Shown: positions 9,465-17,058 of the stretch, piece by piece
Layout of the letters: each line of letters begins with the position of its first letter
Position numbering within the stretch: the first letter of the stretch is position 1
Source: Duffyella gerundensis
GTDB lineage: Bacteria; Pseudomonadota; Gammaproteobacteria; Enterobacterales; Enterobacteriaceae
Reading direction: 5' to 3'
DNA length: 64,000 nt
Assembly: GCF_001517405.1 (NCBI RefSeq)
Contig: NZ_LN907827.1
Location: 2,734,587-2,798,586, forward strand
Program-made: the position numbers and the translations under genes
Notes under the pieces: generated by a model
What the model was told of the DNA's origin: nothing
What the model saw: only the letters and a program-made list of their open reading frames with translations
The model's database searches: none

Positions 9465-9752
9465 ATGCTCACCATTAAGCAGGTCGATGCGATCAGGCCG
9501 AAAGATAAGCCGTACCGCCTGCTTGATAGCAATGGCCTGCACCTCTGGCAGGTGTCAGGCAAAAAAGCCTGGCAGTCAGGATACAAAATTGGTGGTAAGA
9601 AGAAGGTTTTTTCACAGTGCCGTGAAGACCGGCTTCAATCCAACCCGCATAAAGTTGCACTCCCCTGGCAGGCTATACAGCTCAGCGCCCAGCGCAATAC
9701 AATCCCCTTCCCGGTTAATGCCTCTATTTCAGGAGCACCTGAAATCAGTTAG
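9465..9752 (+). pseudogene. N-terminal relic of a tyrosine (P4-type) integrase
   Basis: The first 50 or so codons (MLTIKQVDAIRPKDKPYRLL, then SNGLHLW and KIGGKKKVFS) match the N-terminal arm-binding domain of P4-type tyrosine integrases, which normally run to about 400 residues. After that the frame no longer resembles the family and stops at 9752, and no catalytic R-H-R-Y region is found nearby. It begins 160 bases after the 3' end of argW in the same orientation, the expected position of an integrase next to its attachment site. It is most likely the remnant of a lost element. Confidence 0.75.
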
Positions 9753-9889
9753 CAACCGTTTATAAGATTGAGATGAAGTAATCCGCTGAGCTAAAGGGGG
9801 ATGGCTTCAGATTAGGCTAAAATTCTATAAACAAGCGTCAGCAAACCCCACTGAGGTAACGACGCGGTTTAACAGAAAGAGGACGGAAA

Positions 9890-10093
9890 ATGAAAATTAC
9901 TGTGGTTTTTGAGGATACTGGCGTTGAAGAGGAGCATGAGTTTGAATCCAAACCTCGCGCCGGAGATTTAGTCACATTAACGCGCGATGGGAAAGGTGAA
10001 GATTATATCGTTATCATTGAGCCTGACCCCGATCACACCCATGACAATGGACGTGATGGCTACCCCAAAAAGGCCAGGGTCCGGCCCGCATAA
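9890..10093 (+). CDS. 67-residue hypothetical acidic protein
   Basis: A short soluble protein beginning MKITVVFEDTGVEEEHEFES, with a predicted beta-rich body and a charged tail containing DPDHTHDNGRDG. A good ribosome binding site (AGAGGACGG) precedes the ATG. It lies in the accessory stretch beside argW and is followed by a 13-bp hairpin shared with the convergent CigR-like gene. No family is recognised. Confidence 0.7.
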   Translation: MKITVVFEDTGVEEEHEFESKPRAGDLVTLTRDGKGEDYIVIIEPDPDHTHDNGRDGYPKKARVRPA

Positions 10094-10097
10094 TGAT

Positions 10098-10130
10098 CGC
10101 TGAAACCGCCCGCACATGGCGGTTTCAGCG
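10098..10130. terminator. 13-bp hairpin between convergent genes
   Basis: A perfect 13-bp stem (CGCTGAAACCGCC and its complement) with a 7-base loop lies between the ends of the 67-residue gene and the CigR-like gene. Neither side has a clear T run, so its role as a bidirectional terminator is likely but not certain. Confidence 0.6.
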
Positions 10131-10140
10131 TGCGCACTAC

Positions 10141-10614
10141 TCAGTCAAACACACCATTAATCACCGCGGTGACCACGGCGGTGCTCAGTGCAATCAGCAC
10201 CAGATTATCGCCCACGATTTTCCATTCATGGCCGGGATAATAAGGCAGTTCATTGAGTATCGACGGCGGCAAGCTGCGTTTAGCGATGCCCGGCGGAAGC
10301 GGCTTACCGCGCGCGAGATTTTTGGCGATGCCTGGCGGCAGGGATTTGTAGCCGGTAATGCCATATTCTTCGGCCAGGCCACGGGCAAAGGAATAGCCGA
10401 TATCACGCTCAGCATCACGCGGGTTACCGCCCTTTTTATGGCCGCCTTTGCTTGCGTTGCCCTGCCCTTTCTCCGCATGCTTGCTGTTGCCGTGGGCGTT
10501 ACCTTTGCCATTGCCGTTACCATGCCCATTACCGGGATCGGCAAGCACAGAAAAACTGGAAAACACTATGCATAGCGCCAGCACAGCAGAATGTGATTTA
10601 ACGTTCTTATTCAT
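10141..10614 (-). CDS. cigR: CigR/RcnB-like periplasmic protein
   Basis: A 157-residue exported protein. It has a signal peptide (about 1-25, ending VLADPG) and then a long Gly/Asn/His/Lys low-complexity linker. The C-terminal domain has a repeated LPPGIAK motif and ELPYYPGHEW, ending in a hydrophobic helix. This is the plan of the CigR/RcnB-like family; Salmonella CigR is described as an anti-virulence protein. Here there is no type III system nearby, so that role should not be carried over. The symbol follows family resemblance only. Confidence 0.65.
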   Translation of the reverse strand: MNKNVKSHSAVLALCIVFSSFSVLADPGNGHGNGNGKGNAHGNSKHAEKGQGNASKGGHKKGGNPRDAERDIGYSFARGLAEEYGITGYKSLPPGIAKNLARGKPLPPGIAKRSLPPSILNELPYYPGHEWKIVGDNLVLIALSTAVVTAVINGVFD

Positions 10615-10715
10615 GTTTTTATTCCCGCGAGGATAATCAACATCAATCTATCGCTGGTCCTGATAAACCGCAATCAGCAAAAAGCTCATCTGCGATACCG
10701 CCCTTGTACCCGCGG

Positions 10716-11234
10716 TTAAAAGCCTAGTTGCAGGCTGAGTACCACAATGCCCGGCAATATAAATCCTGACCGGAAACTCACGTAGCGGTTAATCTCATAT
10801 TTCACGCCATGATAAATATAGGGAGCAAAGCCGATGCCGGAGAGTTTTTTCATTTCGCGGTAAGCACCCGCATCGCCGCATTGTGAAAACGGCTTGATAA
10901 AAAACTCTCCGGCATAAACATATATGCCTTCAATCACCAGATTGTGATATTCCCCCCAGCGCTTCTCCATGCCCAGTAGCGCACAGCGGTTGCCTTCGCT
11001 ATTGATTAGCGTGCCGCCATACAGGCTGTAATCGGACTTTTCGTCTATCTGCTTCTCCAGCGCAACCAGCTCATTTTTAAAGTATTGTGTGTAATCCTTT
11101 GTTGGCGCGTAAGCGTGCCAGACAAAAGAGGCGGTGTGTAACGAGTAAAGATCCATTTCACTGGCGGCGGCATTCGATAAGCCTGCGCTCACCACAAGCG
11201 CAGCGCAGACCGCGCTTTTTACGTTAATGCCCAC
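10716..11234 (-). CDS. exported beta-barrel-like hypothetical protein
   Basis: About 172 residues from a GTG at 11234 (AGGAAA lies about 8 bases upstream), giving a typical signal peptide MGINVKSAVCAALVVSAGLS followed by NAAA. The longer frame to 11312 would bury the signal peptide. The mature part is rich in alternating aromatic and polar residues (YGGTLINSEGNRCALLGMEKR, IEGIYVYAGEFF) and ends in SLQLGF. A C-terminal Phe with alternating pattern is typical of outer-membrane barrels. Two cysteines may form a disulfide. The family is not recognised. Confidence 0.6.
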   Translation of the reverse strand: MGINVKSAVCAALVVSAGLSNAAASEMDLYSLHTASFVWHAYAPTKDYTQYFKNELVALEKQIDEKSDYSLYGGTLINSEGNRCALLGMEKRWGEYHNLVIEGIYVYAGEFFIKPFSQCGDAGAYREMKKLSGIGFAPYIYHGVKYEINRYVSFRSGFILPGIVVLSLQLGF

Positions 11235-11501
11235 GTGTATTTCCTGAAAGCGAATCTGCATTCTGGCTGAATAAATACTGATTGCGATAATACTGTGATT
11301 ATATTCAGCCACCCGGCATTTACGCTTCGCTTAATAATAGCCGAGGCGGATGCCGTAATTAACATAGAGCAAGGCGATTTCAGGAACAAATAAAAAGTAG
11401 TTCTTACGCTGATTCTGTGATGAGAAAGGATAAAGGCAAATTCAGACGGACCGAATGTTGACGATGATCAACGAGCAGGGTTCACCTGATGAATTAGCTT
11501 A

Positions 11502-11533
11502 CTGGCAACGCGATCCAGGGATCGCGTTGCCAG
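11502..11533. repeat. perfect 15-bp inverted repeat
   Basis: CTGGCAACGCGATCC is followed after two bases by its exact complement. It lies 30 bases past the stop of the leftward 40-codon gene and could act as its transcription stop or as an mRNA 3' end. No T run is present on either side. Confidence 0.6.
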
Positions 11534-11562
11534 CGTCATTAAAGATCCAGTGGCAGCAGACA

Positions 11563-11685
11563 TCAATCCTGCTGAGGTTGCTCTTTGTGCTGCTCTCTTC
11601 CACTCTCTTGCGGCAGATCGTCTTCATACACGGGAATTTCCGCATCGTCTGGCACGGGTTCAACATAATCGGGTTGGGGTGTCAT
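11563..11685 (-). CDS. 40-residue acidic peptide (hypothetical)
   Basis: Leftward from an ATG at 11685 (GAGGAT about 7 bases upstream) run 40 codons and TGA. The product begins MTPQPDYVEPVPDDAEIPVY and ends in a Gln/Glu-rich tail. It has about 12 acidic and 2 basic residues, several prolines, no cysteine and no membrane segment, so it is probably unstructured and soluble. A perfect 15-bp hairpin follows. The ribosome binding site and consistent composition favour a real gene; no family is recognised. Confidence 0.55.
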   Translation of the reverse strand: MTPQPDYVEPVPDDAEIPVYEDDLPQESGREQHKEQPQQD

Positions 11686-12024
11686 AACAGGGATCCTCAC
11701 TGGAAACAGGTAAGTTAAGCGTAGTCGATAAGGGCGCTGGCGATAGCGCTGCTTTCATGTCGCGGATCCTGTCGATCCTCAGCGAAGCAAAATAGAGCGG
11801 ATAAAAAATGCGGTACGCGGCAGCAGTGAAAAAAACAGAAACTTGCCTGATGCTCTTTCTCTTCAGATGCTATTAATCACGCCATGAACAAATTGACTCG
11901 TCCATAATGCAAGAACAGGACTGCTAGCACTGACATCCTGACCTAATCCTGCAAAATCAGGGTCAAATCAGCAAAAGAAGTATTTTAAATACACCTCCGA
12001 TCAGCGACTTTTCGCAAATCATAA
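11686..12024. other. intergenic stretch without a recognised gene
   Basis: About 340 bases between the 40-residue peptide gene and the candidate small RNA promoter. It should contain the promoter of the leftward peptide gene. Frames here are short and lack ribosome binding sites. Nothing else was recognised. Confidence 0.5.
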
Positions 12025-12052
12025 TTGTACAAAGCACTGCATTTTGTATAAG
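12025..12052 (+). promoter_or_regulatory. putative promoter of the candidate sRNA
   Basis: TTGTAC at 12025-12030 and TATAAG at 12047-12052 are separated by 16 bases and point rightward. The -10 matches consensus at five of six positions; the -35 is weak. Transcription would begin near 12059. Confidence 0.4.
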
Positions 12053-12058
12053 TTTGCC

Positions 12059-12148
12059 GGGTGATGATTCATCACACATAACGAATGATGCTTTGCATCG
12101 CCTCTGGAGGTGTTCGTGGATTTCCACCTGCAGAGGCAATCTTTTTTT
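12059..12148 (+). ncRNA. candidate small RNA with three hairpins and an intrinsic terminator
   Basis: No reading frame with a ribosome binding site covers this stretch on the plus strand. The predicted transcript of about 90 bases would fold as GTGATG/CATCAC (12061-12075), GATGC/GCATC (12087-12099), and a 13-bp terminator stem with one mismatch (12100-12137) followed by seven T at 12142-12148. The terminator points away from the flanking leftward SDR gene and has no other plus-strand gene to serve. It does not match the enterobacterial sRNAs I can recall. This is inference from sequence only. Confidence 0.5.
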
Positions 12149-12220
12149 CCTGCCTTGTCCCGCGCAATAAAACACCGCTTCAGCAGTCAACTTCACCCAG
12201 AGTAAAACGCATTTTCCCAA

Positions 12221-13084
12221 TCAGATAAACGGCACGCCGCCGGTTACCGCAATCGTTGCGCCTGAAATATAGCTGGCGTCATCGCTGGCCAACATGACGT
12301 AAGAAGAAGCGAGTTCCGCAGGCTGACCGGCACGTTTCATCGGCACCGATTCACCATCATGCTTCACATCTTCCGCGGTCATCGTGGCCGGAATCAGCGG
12401 CGTCCAGATCGGACCCGGCGCAACCACGTTGGATCGAATGCCTTTTTCTGCCAGCAGCGCGGCAAAACTGCCGGAAAAGTTAATGATCGCCGCTTTGGTT
12501 GCGGAATAGGCAAGTAGCGTCGGCACCGGACGATCGGCATTCACCGAAGCAGTATTGATGATCACGCTGCCTTTTGGCATATGTGCCACCGCAGCCTTGG
12601 TGATCCAGAACAGGCTATAGAGATTGGTTTTCATGGTGCGATCGAACTCATCATCGCTGATCTCTTCCAGCGACTGACGCGTCTGCTGAAAAGCAGCGTT
12701 GTTGACCAAAATATCGATTTTGCCGAAAGCATCCACCGCCTGTGATACCAGATGCCGGCAGTGTTCCGCCGAGGTGATATCGCCCGGCACCAGCACGGCT
12801 TTTTGACCCGCCTCTTCAATCAAACGCGCGGTGTCCTGCGCATCTTCATGTTCGTTGTAGTAGCTGATCAGCACATCCGCGCCTTCACGCGCATAGGCGA
12901 TGGCCACCGCACGGCCAATACCAGAATCACCGCCGGTAATCAGCGCCTTTTTGCCCTGCAAACGTCCGCTGCCCTGATAACTCGTTTCGCCATGATCCGG
13001 CGTCGGCTGCATTTTAGCCGTGGTACCCGGCCAGTCTTGTTGCTGCTCGGGTTGCGGTGGAAAGGGGCGATGGGAAGTCGTCAT
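12221..13084 (-). CDS. SDR-family oxidoreductase (YghA/general stress 39-like)
   Basis: An NAD(P)-dependent short-chain dehydrogenase of 287 residues. An N-terminal extension of about 40 residues rich in Pro and Gln (RPFPPQPEQQQDWPG) is followed by the Rossmann motif TGGDSGIGRA, the NNAAFQ motif, the catalytic serine in NTASVN and the YSATK active site. The extension and length fit the YghA/YdaD group of stress-related dehydrogenases. The ATG at 13084 is preferred to 13087 because AGGAG then lies six bases upstream. The substrate is not known; members act on aldehydes and alcohols. Confidence 0.85.
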   Translation of the reverse strand: MTTSHRPFPPQPEQQQDWPGTTAKMQPTPDHGETSYQGSGRLQGKKALITGGDSGIGRAVAIAYAREGADVLISYYNEHEDAQDTARLIEEAGQKAVLVPGDITSAEHCRHLVSQAVDAFGKIDILVNNAAFQQTRQSLEEISDDEFDRTMKTNLYSLFWITKAAVAHMPKGSVIINTASVNADRPVPTLLAYSATKAAIINFSGSFAALLAEKGIRSNVVAPGPIWTPLIPATMTAEDVKHDGESVPMKRAGQPAELASSYVMLASDDASYISGATIAVTGGVPFI

Positions 13085-13277
13085 CATGTTCTCCTCTTAG
13101 GCCAACGCGAGGTTGGCAATCAATGGCGCCTGTTCCGCAGAGGGCGGATGCAGCACGACCACGTTTTCGCGAATGGGAGGTAAGCATAGTTCAGGAAAAC
13201 CACAGTGACGGGATTCTGCCGGAGAGTAAGTGCATTGAAGAAGTTTACAGCGGAAAAGCGGAAACACGCGGCATTAC

Positions 13278-13300
13278 GGGCGGACAGATGCTGTCCGCCC
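13278..13300. terminator. 10-bp hairpin downstream of the YmgB-like gene
   Basis: GGGCGGACAG, three bases, then the exact complement. It begins seven bases past the stop of the leftward gene ending at 13307. There is no T run in that direction, so termination strength is uncertain. Confidence 0.5.
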
Positions 13301-13306
13301 CTTCCT

Positions 13307-13558
13307 CTATTGGGCCTGTTGCGCCCAGCGGGAAACACCAATGTTGAGCTTATAGGGTTGCGTAATCGCCTTGCGGGCTATCCAGTAGAGTAAAACCCGG
13401 TCGTCGTCACGGTCGCGGTCAGCCATCGACAATAGCTTTAAAGAGAGTGTCGATTTGTTAACCGGCTGATGTTCATCGCTAAGCTCAATCACAGCCTGAC
13501 CGATTAAACAGCAGACTTCGTCCTCGTTGGAATTGGATTCATATGCTCGGTCTTTCAT
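13307..13558 (-). CDS. YmgB/AriR-like biofilm and acid-resistance regulator
   Basis: An 83-residue soluble protein from the ATG at 13558, preceded by a near-ideal AGGAGGAAAT. The helical pattern with LIGQAVIELSDE, NKSTLSLKLLSM and LYWIARKAI follows the two-helix dimer plan of the YmgB/AriR/YcgZ family (about 80-90 residues), where VLGQAV and ILSLIHSLE stand at the same places. These act as connectors in biofilm and acid stress control in E. coli. The similarity is weak outside those blocks. Confidence 0.58.
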   Translation of the reverse strand: MKDRAYESNSNEDEVCCLIGQAVIELSDEHQPVNKSTLSLKLLSMADRDRDDDRVLLYWIARKAITQPYKLNIGVSRWAQQAQ

Positions 13559-13693
13559 ATTTCCTCCTCGTTGAATGAATATAAAGCCTGGCACAGCATT
13601 TTCCACTGCGCAAAAACAACGTACCAGTAGAAACATTCTGTAACCCTGGTTTCGCTGACGCGTAATCCACTATAAAAAACTTACGCAGCGCAG

Positions 13694-13735
13694 TGCTAGC
13701 AAAAGTGTCGTGATATTAGCCACTTACCGCTAGCA
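13694..13735. repeat. imperfect palindrome in the ymgB-like/yhjX intergenic region
   Basis: TGCTAGC-AAA-AGTG and, after 13 bases, CACT-TACC-GCTAGCA form inverted arms of 7 plus 4 bp. It lies about 135 bases upstream of the YmgB-like ATG and about 50 bases upstream of the yhjX repeats, so it could be an operator for either gene. No transcription factor is recognised. Confidence 0.45.
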
Positions 13736-13786
13736 ATCTTTTATCCTCTCCGTGAAGCGCAGCCATTTTAGGAATTTACTGAAAAA

Positions 13787-13838
13787 AGCCGTTCATGCCG
13801 AAATTACGGCAGTTCATTCCCTGCTGAGGGCGATTCAT
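13787..13838 (+). promoter_or_regulatory. three direct repeats at 21-bp period: putative YpdB operator of yhjX
   Basis: AGCCGTTCAT (13787-13796), GGCAGTTCAT (13808-13817) and GGCGATTCAT (13829-13838) recur at exactly 21 bp, two helical turns. As I recall it, the element bound by the LytTR regulator YpdB before E. coli yhjX is GGCATTTCAT repeated with an 11-bp spacer, the same length, spacing and core TTCAT. Here there are three copies instead of two, ending 76 bases before the yhjX ATG. ypdB itself lies at 25408-26136. Confidence 0.75.
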
Positions 13839-13914
13839 GGCTTCAGTTCTGCCATGCGCGTGCGTCACGGGTAGGCTGAGGGCAATTTAATGATTCCCGC
13901 ATGGGGGAGACGCA

Positions 13915-15135
13915 ATGAGCACATCAACAGCACCCTTTTCGAGCCGCACCCGCTGGCTGACCTTAGCCGGCACGGTGGTTATGCAGTTTGCCCTTGGCTC
14001 GGTTTACACCTGGAGCCTGTTCAACGGCAAGCTTTCGGCCAAGCTCGACGAACCGATCAGTCAGGTGGCCTTTTCGTTTGGTCTGCTCAGCCTCGGGCTG
14101 GCGATCGCCTCCTCGGTGGCGGGAAAGCTGCAGGAGCGTTTTGGCGTGCGTAACGTCGCCATTGGCGCCGGTATTCTGATGGCGATTGGCTTTTACCTCA
14201 CCGCGCACGCCAGCAATATCTATCTGTTATGGCTCAGCGCCGGTGTGCTGGTCGGCCTGGCGGATGGCGCCGGTTATCTGATGAGCCTGTCGAACTGCGT
14301 GAAATGGTTTCCGGAACGCAAAGGAGTCATTTCCGCCTGCGCCATTGGCGCCTACGGCCTGGGAAGCCTCGGCTTCAAGTTTATCTGCGGCTATCTGCTC
14401 AGCGTTACCAGCCTGGAGAATACCTTTATCATCTGGGGCGCGATGGCAATGACGATGATCATTATTGGCGCGCTGATGATGACCGATGCGCCGGCACAGC
14501 AGCCGACGCAAAACGCGCTGGGCACGACGCGCGACTATACGCTGGCCGAATCGATGCGCCTGCCGCAGTACTGGATGCTGGCGTTGATGTTTCTTACCGC
14601 CTGCATGAGCGGCCTGTACATTATTGGTGTGGCCAAGGATATCGGCGAAAGCCTGGTGCACTTAACCAGCCAGACGGCGGCCAATGCGGTAACGGTGATT
14701 GCTATTGCCAACCTCAGCGGACGTCTGGTGCTGGGCGTGCTCTCGGATAAAATGGCGCGCATTCGCGTCATCTCACTGGCGCAGATTGTTTCACTGGCGG
14801 GCATGAGCCTGCTGCTGTTTACCCAGATGAATGAAACCAGCTTCTATCTGTCAGTCGCCTGCGTGGCCTTCAGCTTTGGCGGCACCATCACCGTTTATCC
14901 TTCGCTGGTCAGCGACTTTTTCGGCCTGAATAACCTGACCAAAAACTATGGCGTTATCTATCTGGGCTTTGGTATTGGCAGCGTGCTCGGCTCGCTGATC
15001 GCCTCGCTGTTCGGTGGCTTTACAGTGATCTTCAGTTTGATCGCCACGCTGCTTACCCTGTCGCTGGCGATGTCGCTGCTGATACGTCAGCCGGCTCGCG
15101 AACGTCATGCGCAACCCGTATTGCAGCGCGGATAA
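13915..15135 (+). CDS. yhjX: YhjX-type MFS transporter (pyruvate:proton symport family)
   Basis: A 406-residue, 12-helix major facilitator protein. Long blocks match E. coli YhjX, a YpdAB-controlled transporter linked to pyruvate (QFALGSVYTWSLFNG, VSFAFGLLSLGLA-type loop, LSNCVKWFPERKG, ESMRLPQYWMLALMFLTACM, PSLVSDFFGLNNLTKNYGV). The ATG at 13915 has GGGGGAGA upstream. It is preceded by three YpdB-like repeats and followed by a bidirectional terminator. The transporter lies in the accessory stretch about 9 kb from ypdA/ypdB, whereas in E. coli the two loci are far apart. Confidence 0.9.
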   Translation: MSTSTAPFSSRTRWLTLAGTVVMQFALGSVYTWSLFNGKLSAKLDEPISQVAFSFGLLSLGLAIASSVAGKLQERFGVRNVAIGAGILMAIGFYLTAHASNIYLLWLSAGVLVGLADGAGYLMSLSNCVKWFPERKGVISACAIGAYGLGSLGFKFICGYLLSVTSLENTFIIWGAMAMTMIIIGALMMTDAPAQQPTQNALGTTRDYTLAESMRLPQYWMLALMFLTACMSGLYIIGVAKDIGESLVHLTSQTAANAVTVIAIANLSGRLVLGVLSDKMARIRVISLAQIVSLAGMSLLLFTQMNETSFYLSVACVAFSFGGTITVYPSLVSDFFGLNNLTKNYGVIYLGFGIGSVLGSLIASLFGGFTVIFSLIATLLTLSLAMSLLIRQPARERHAQPVLQRG

Positions 15136-15163
15136 AAAAAGGGCGCCGCGGCGCCCTGTTCTC
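15134..15163. terminator. bidirectional terminator between yhjX and the SMP-30 gene
   Basis: A GGGCGCC/GGCGCCC stem (15141-15156) has seven A on its left, which read as seven T for the leftward gene, and a T-rich TGTTCTCTTCTC on its right for yhjX. It sits between convergent stops. Confidence 0.8.
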
Positions 15164-15185
15164 TTCTCATCGCCTGACGGCAGCG

Positions 15186-16070
15186 TTATTTTTCCAGTGA
15201 GATAAAGCACGGCTCGGCCACACCGGCCACATCAACCCTGACAGCAAACAGATCGCCGGAGAGCGGATAGGTTGCCAGCTCTTCTTCGGTGCGATTTTCA
15301 CGCGAACTGGTGATATAAAGCGTTTTCAGATCGGGTCCGCCAAACGCCACCATGGTTGGCCAGCGCACCGGCAGCGTGATTTCATCGACGATTTCAGCCG
15401 TAGCCGGATCGACCCGTACCACACGCCCACCATCAAATTGCGCCGACCAGTAAAATCCTTCGCTATCGACCGCTGCGCCATCAGGCTGACCGCCCTGCGC
15501 ATCAAAATGCCGGAACACTTCACGCGGGCCGTGCTCGCCGGTGTCGGGGTCGAGCGGATAACGATAGAGCACGCCATGCGGCGTATCGCTGTGGTACATC
15601 CAGCGGCGGTCCGGGGAAAATGCCAGCCCGTTGGAGATTTTTACCTCGTCGATGACATGCAGCTGGTAATCGCTGTCGACGCGGCAGAGTTTGCCACCGT
15701 CGCGATCCTGCGGTTCCCACAGGCTGCCGCACCAGAAGCGGCCAAAATGATCGACGCGGCCATCGTTGAAGCGGCTTTTGCTCGCCTCGCCGGGATTATC
15801 GGCAACCTTACGCAGTGGCCGACACTGCTCATCCAGCAACCAGACGCCGCTGCGCAGTGCCGCAATCAATCCGCCCTCTTCCCGCAGGCCGATGCAGCCT
15901 ACCTCTTCCGGCAGGGCAAAACTCTCCAGCTCGCCGCTGGCCGGATCGTAGCGATGAATGGCAGGCGCCAGAATATCGACCAGCCAGAGTTTCTGCTCTT
16001 TCACCGACCACAGCGGGCATTCTCCCAGCTCGGCCTGCAAGGCCAGCTCGTGCTCAACCTTATATTCCAT
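15186..16070 (-). CDS. SMP-30/gluconolactonase family protein
   Basis: A 294-residue six-bladed beta-propeller lactonase-type enzyme. Metal-site segments are visible: GECPLW with the first acidic ligand, SRFNDGRVDHFGRFWCG, ISNGLAFSPDRRWMYHSDT, and QPDGAAVDSEGFYW. Members hydrolyse sugar lactones (gluconolactone, arabinono-lactone and similar) in sugar acid pathways. No sugar dehydrogenase or transporter lies beside it, so the substrate cannot be read from context. The terminator at its end is shared with yhjX. Confidence 0.85.
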   Translation of the reverse strand: MEYKVEHELALQAELGECPLWSVKEQKLWLVDILAPAIHRYDPASGELESFALPEEVGCIGLREEGGLIAALRSGVWLLDEQCRPLRKVADNPGEASKSRFNDGRVDHFGRFWCGSLWEPQDRDGGKLCRVDSDYQLHVIDEVKISNGLAFSPDRRWMYHSDTPHGVLYRYPLDPDTGEHGPREVFRHFDAQGGQPDGAAVDSEGFYWSAQFDGGRVVRVDPATAEIVDEITLPVRWPTMVAFGGPDLKTLYITSSRENRTEEELATYPLSGDLFAVRVDVAGVAEPCFISLEK

Positions 16071-16335
16071 GTTTACTCCTCAATATTGGCGTAGCCATTA
16101 AATATAGTGCTAAATCAGATGCGAATGATAATCTCTTTTTACTTGCTTTTCGGATTAATCGCTTTATGCTGGCAATATATTAAGTGCATTCCTATTCACC
16201 TCGCCCTCTTAATACGTCCCACCATTATTTTGACATATTTCCACATATCTTATTCGCTATATCTACATTACATACATCTTTTCTCCACTTTTATTGCGTA
16301 ACGTTACCGGCAGAAGCAAGAAAGAGGACGATGAG

Positions 16336-16464
16336 ATGAACAGAATAGTAAAAATGCTATTTGTCGTTGCGACGGTTAGCACATTAAGCGGATGTATTGT
16401 CGATCGGGGTTGGGACCATCATCATGGTGGACATCACCACGGCGGCCATCATCGCGGCTGGTAA
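16336..16464 (+). CDS. 42-residue His-rich lipoprotein
   Basis: A tiny exported protein with a classical lipobox, LSGC, at Cys20 after a basic and hydrophobic signal starting MNRIVKMLFVVATVST. The mature 23 residues carry HHHGGHHHGGHHRGW, about nine histidines, a pattern fit for metal binding. AGAGGA precedes the ATG and a strong terminator follows at 16537-16564. Asp/Arg after the cysteine (CIVDRG) leaves outer-membrane sorting likely. No family name is recognised. Confidence 0.68.
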   Translation: MNRIVKMLFVVATVSTLSGCIVDRGWDHHHGGHHHGGHHRGW

Positions 16465-16536
16465 CGGATAAAACAATAAGGGCTAAAAACCCACGGGCAA
16501 AGAGTACACACAGCAATATAAAAATAAAAACATTAA

Positions 16537-16564
16537 GGCGGGAATTTTTCCCGCCTCTTTTTTT
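16537..16564 (+). terminator. intrinsic terminator after the His-rich lipoprotein gene
   Basis: GGCGGGAA/TTCCCGCC stem with a T loop, then CTTTTTTT. It lies between two convergent lipoprotein genes and touches the stop of the leftward one. Confidence 0.85.
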
Positions 16565-16844
16565 AGCTTTTAATCGCGTAATTACATTGATACCAGGTCT
16601 TCTTCAGTCCGGGAATATGGCTATCCTGCGACGGTAAAGGATCCACTTTATCAAATCCCCGCTCGCTGCAATATTGTGACAAATCTACCTGCATCGCATC
16701 ATTATTCACCCGCGCTGGATCAAAACGGTATTGCACCGTATGCGCAGTGGTGTCTTCGTCTATACGTTCAAAAGCACCTGGCTTGTTGGCGGTACATCCC
16801 GCCAGTAATAAAAGCGCAACTGCGCTAATAACTGATTTTTTCAT
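16563..16844 (-). CDS. small lipoprotein (hypothetical)
   Basis: A 93-residue protein from the ATG at 16844, chosen because it begins the signal peptide MKKSVISAVALLLLAGC with lipobox Cys16; the longer frame to 16895 has no support. The mature part has two more cysteines (QYCSERGF and WYQCNYAIKS) that could pair. The family is not recognised. The first mature residues after Cys are TAN, so retention in the inner membrane is not signalled. Confidence 0.75.
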   Translation of the reverse strand: MKKSVISAVALLLLAGCTANKPGAFERIDEDTTAHTVQYRFDPARVNNDAMQVDLSQYCSERGFDKVDPLPSQDSHIPGLKKTWYQCNYAIKS

Positions 16845-17058
16845 TATTTTATCCTCATTGAATGCGAGGGAGTGTAAATACACCATAGGGTGCAAAACAT
16901 CGGCGTTGTCCGGTTTTTTCCAAGCTTACACCGATTGAATCAATCATTTTAAACGGCTGGTGCTATTGATGAGATCTTGCGAAGATAGCGTCAAGAAGCA
17001 AAGAAGAGAGCGCCACACCAGGAATTACCAATAAAAATAAAGCTATACTGACCTTGAT

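Noticed and set aside
11963..12220. 85-codon minus-strand frame downstream of the SDR gene
   Set aside because: It runs through the candidate sRNA hairpins and has no ribosome binding site.
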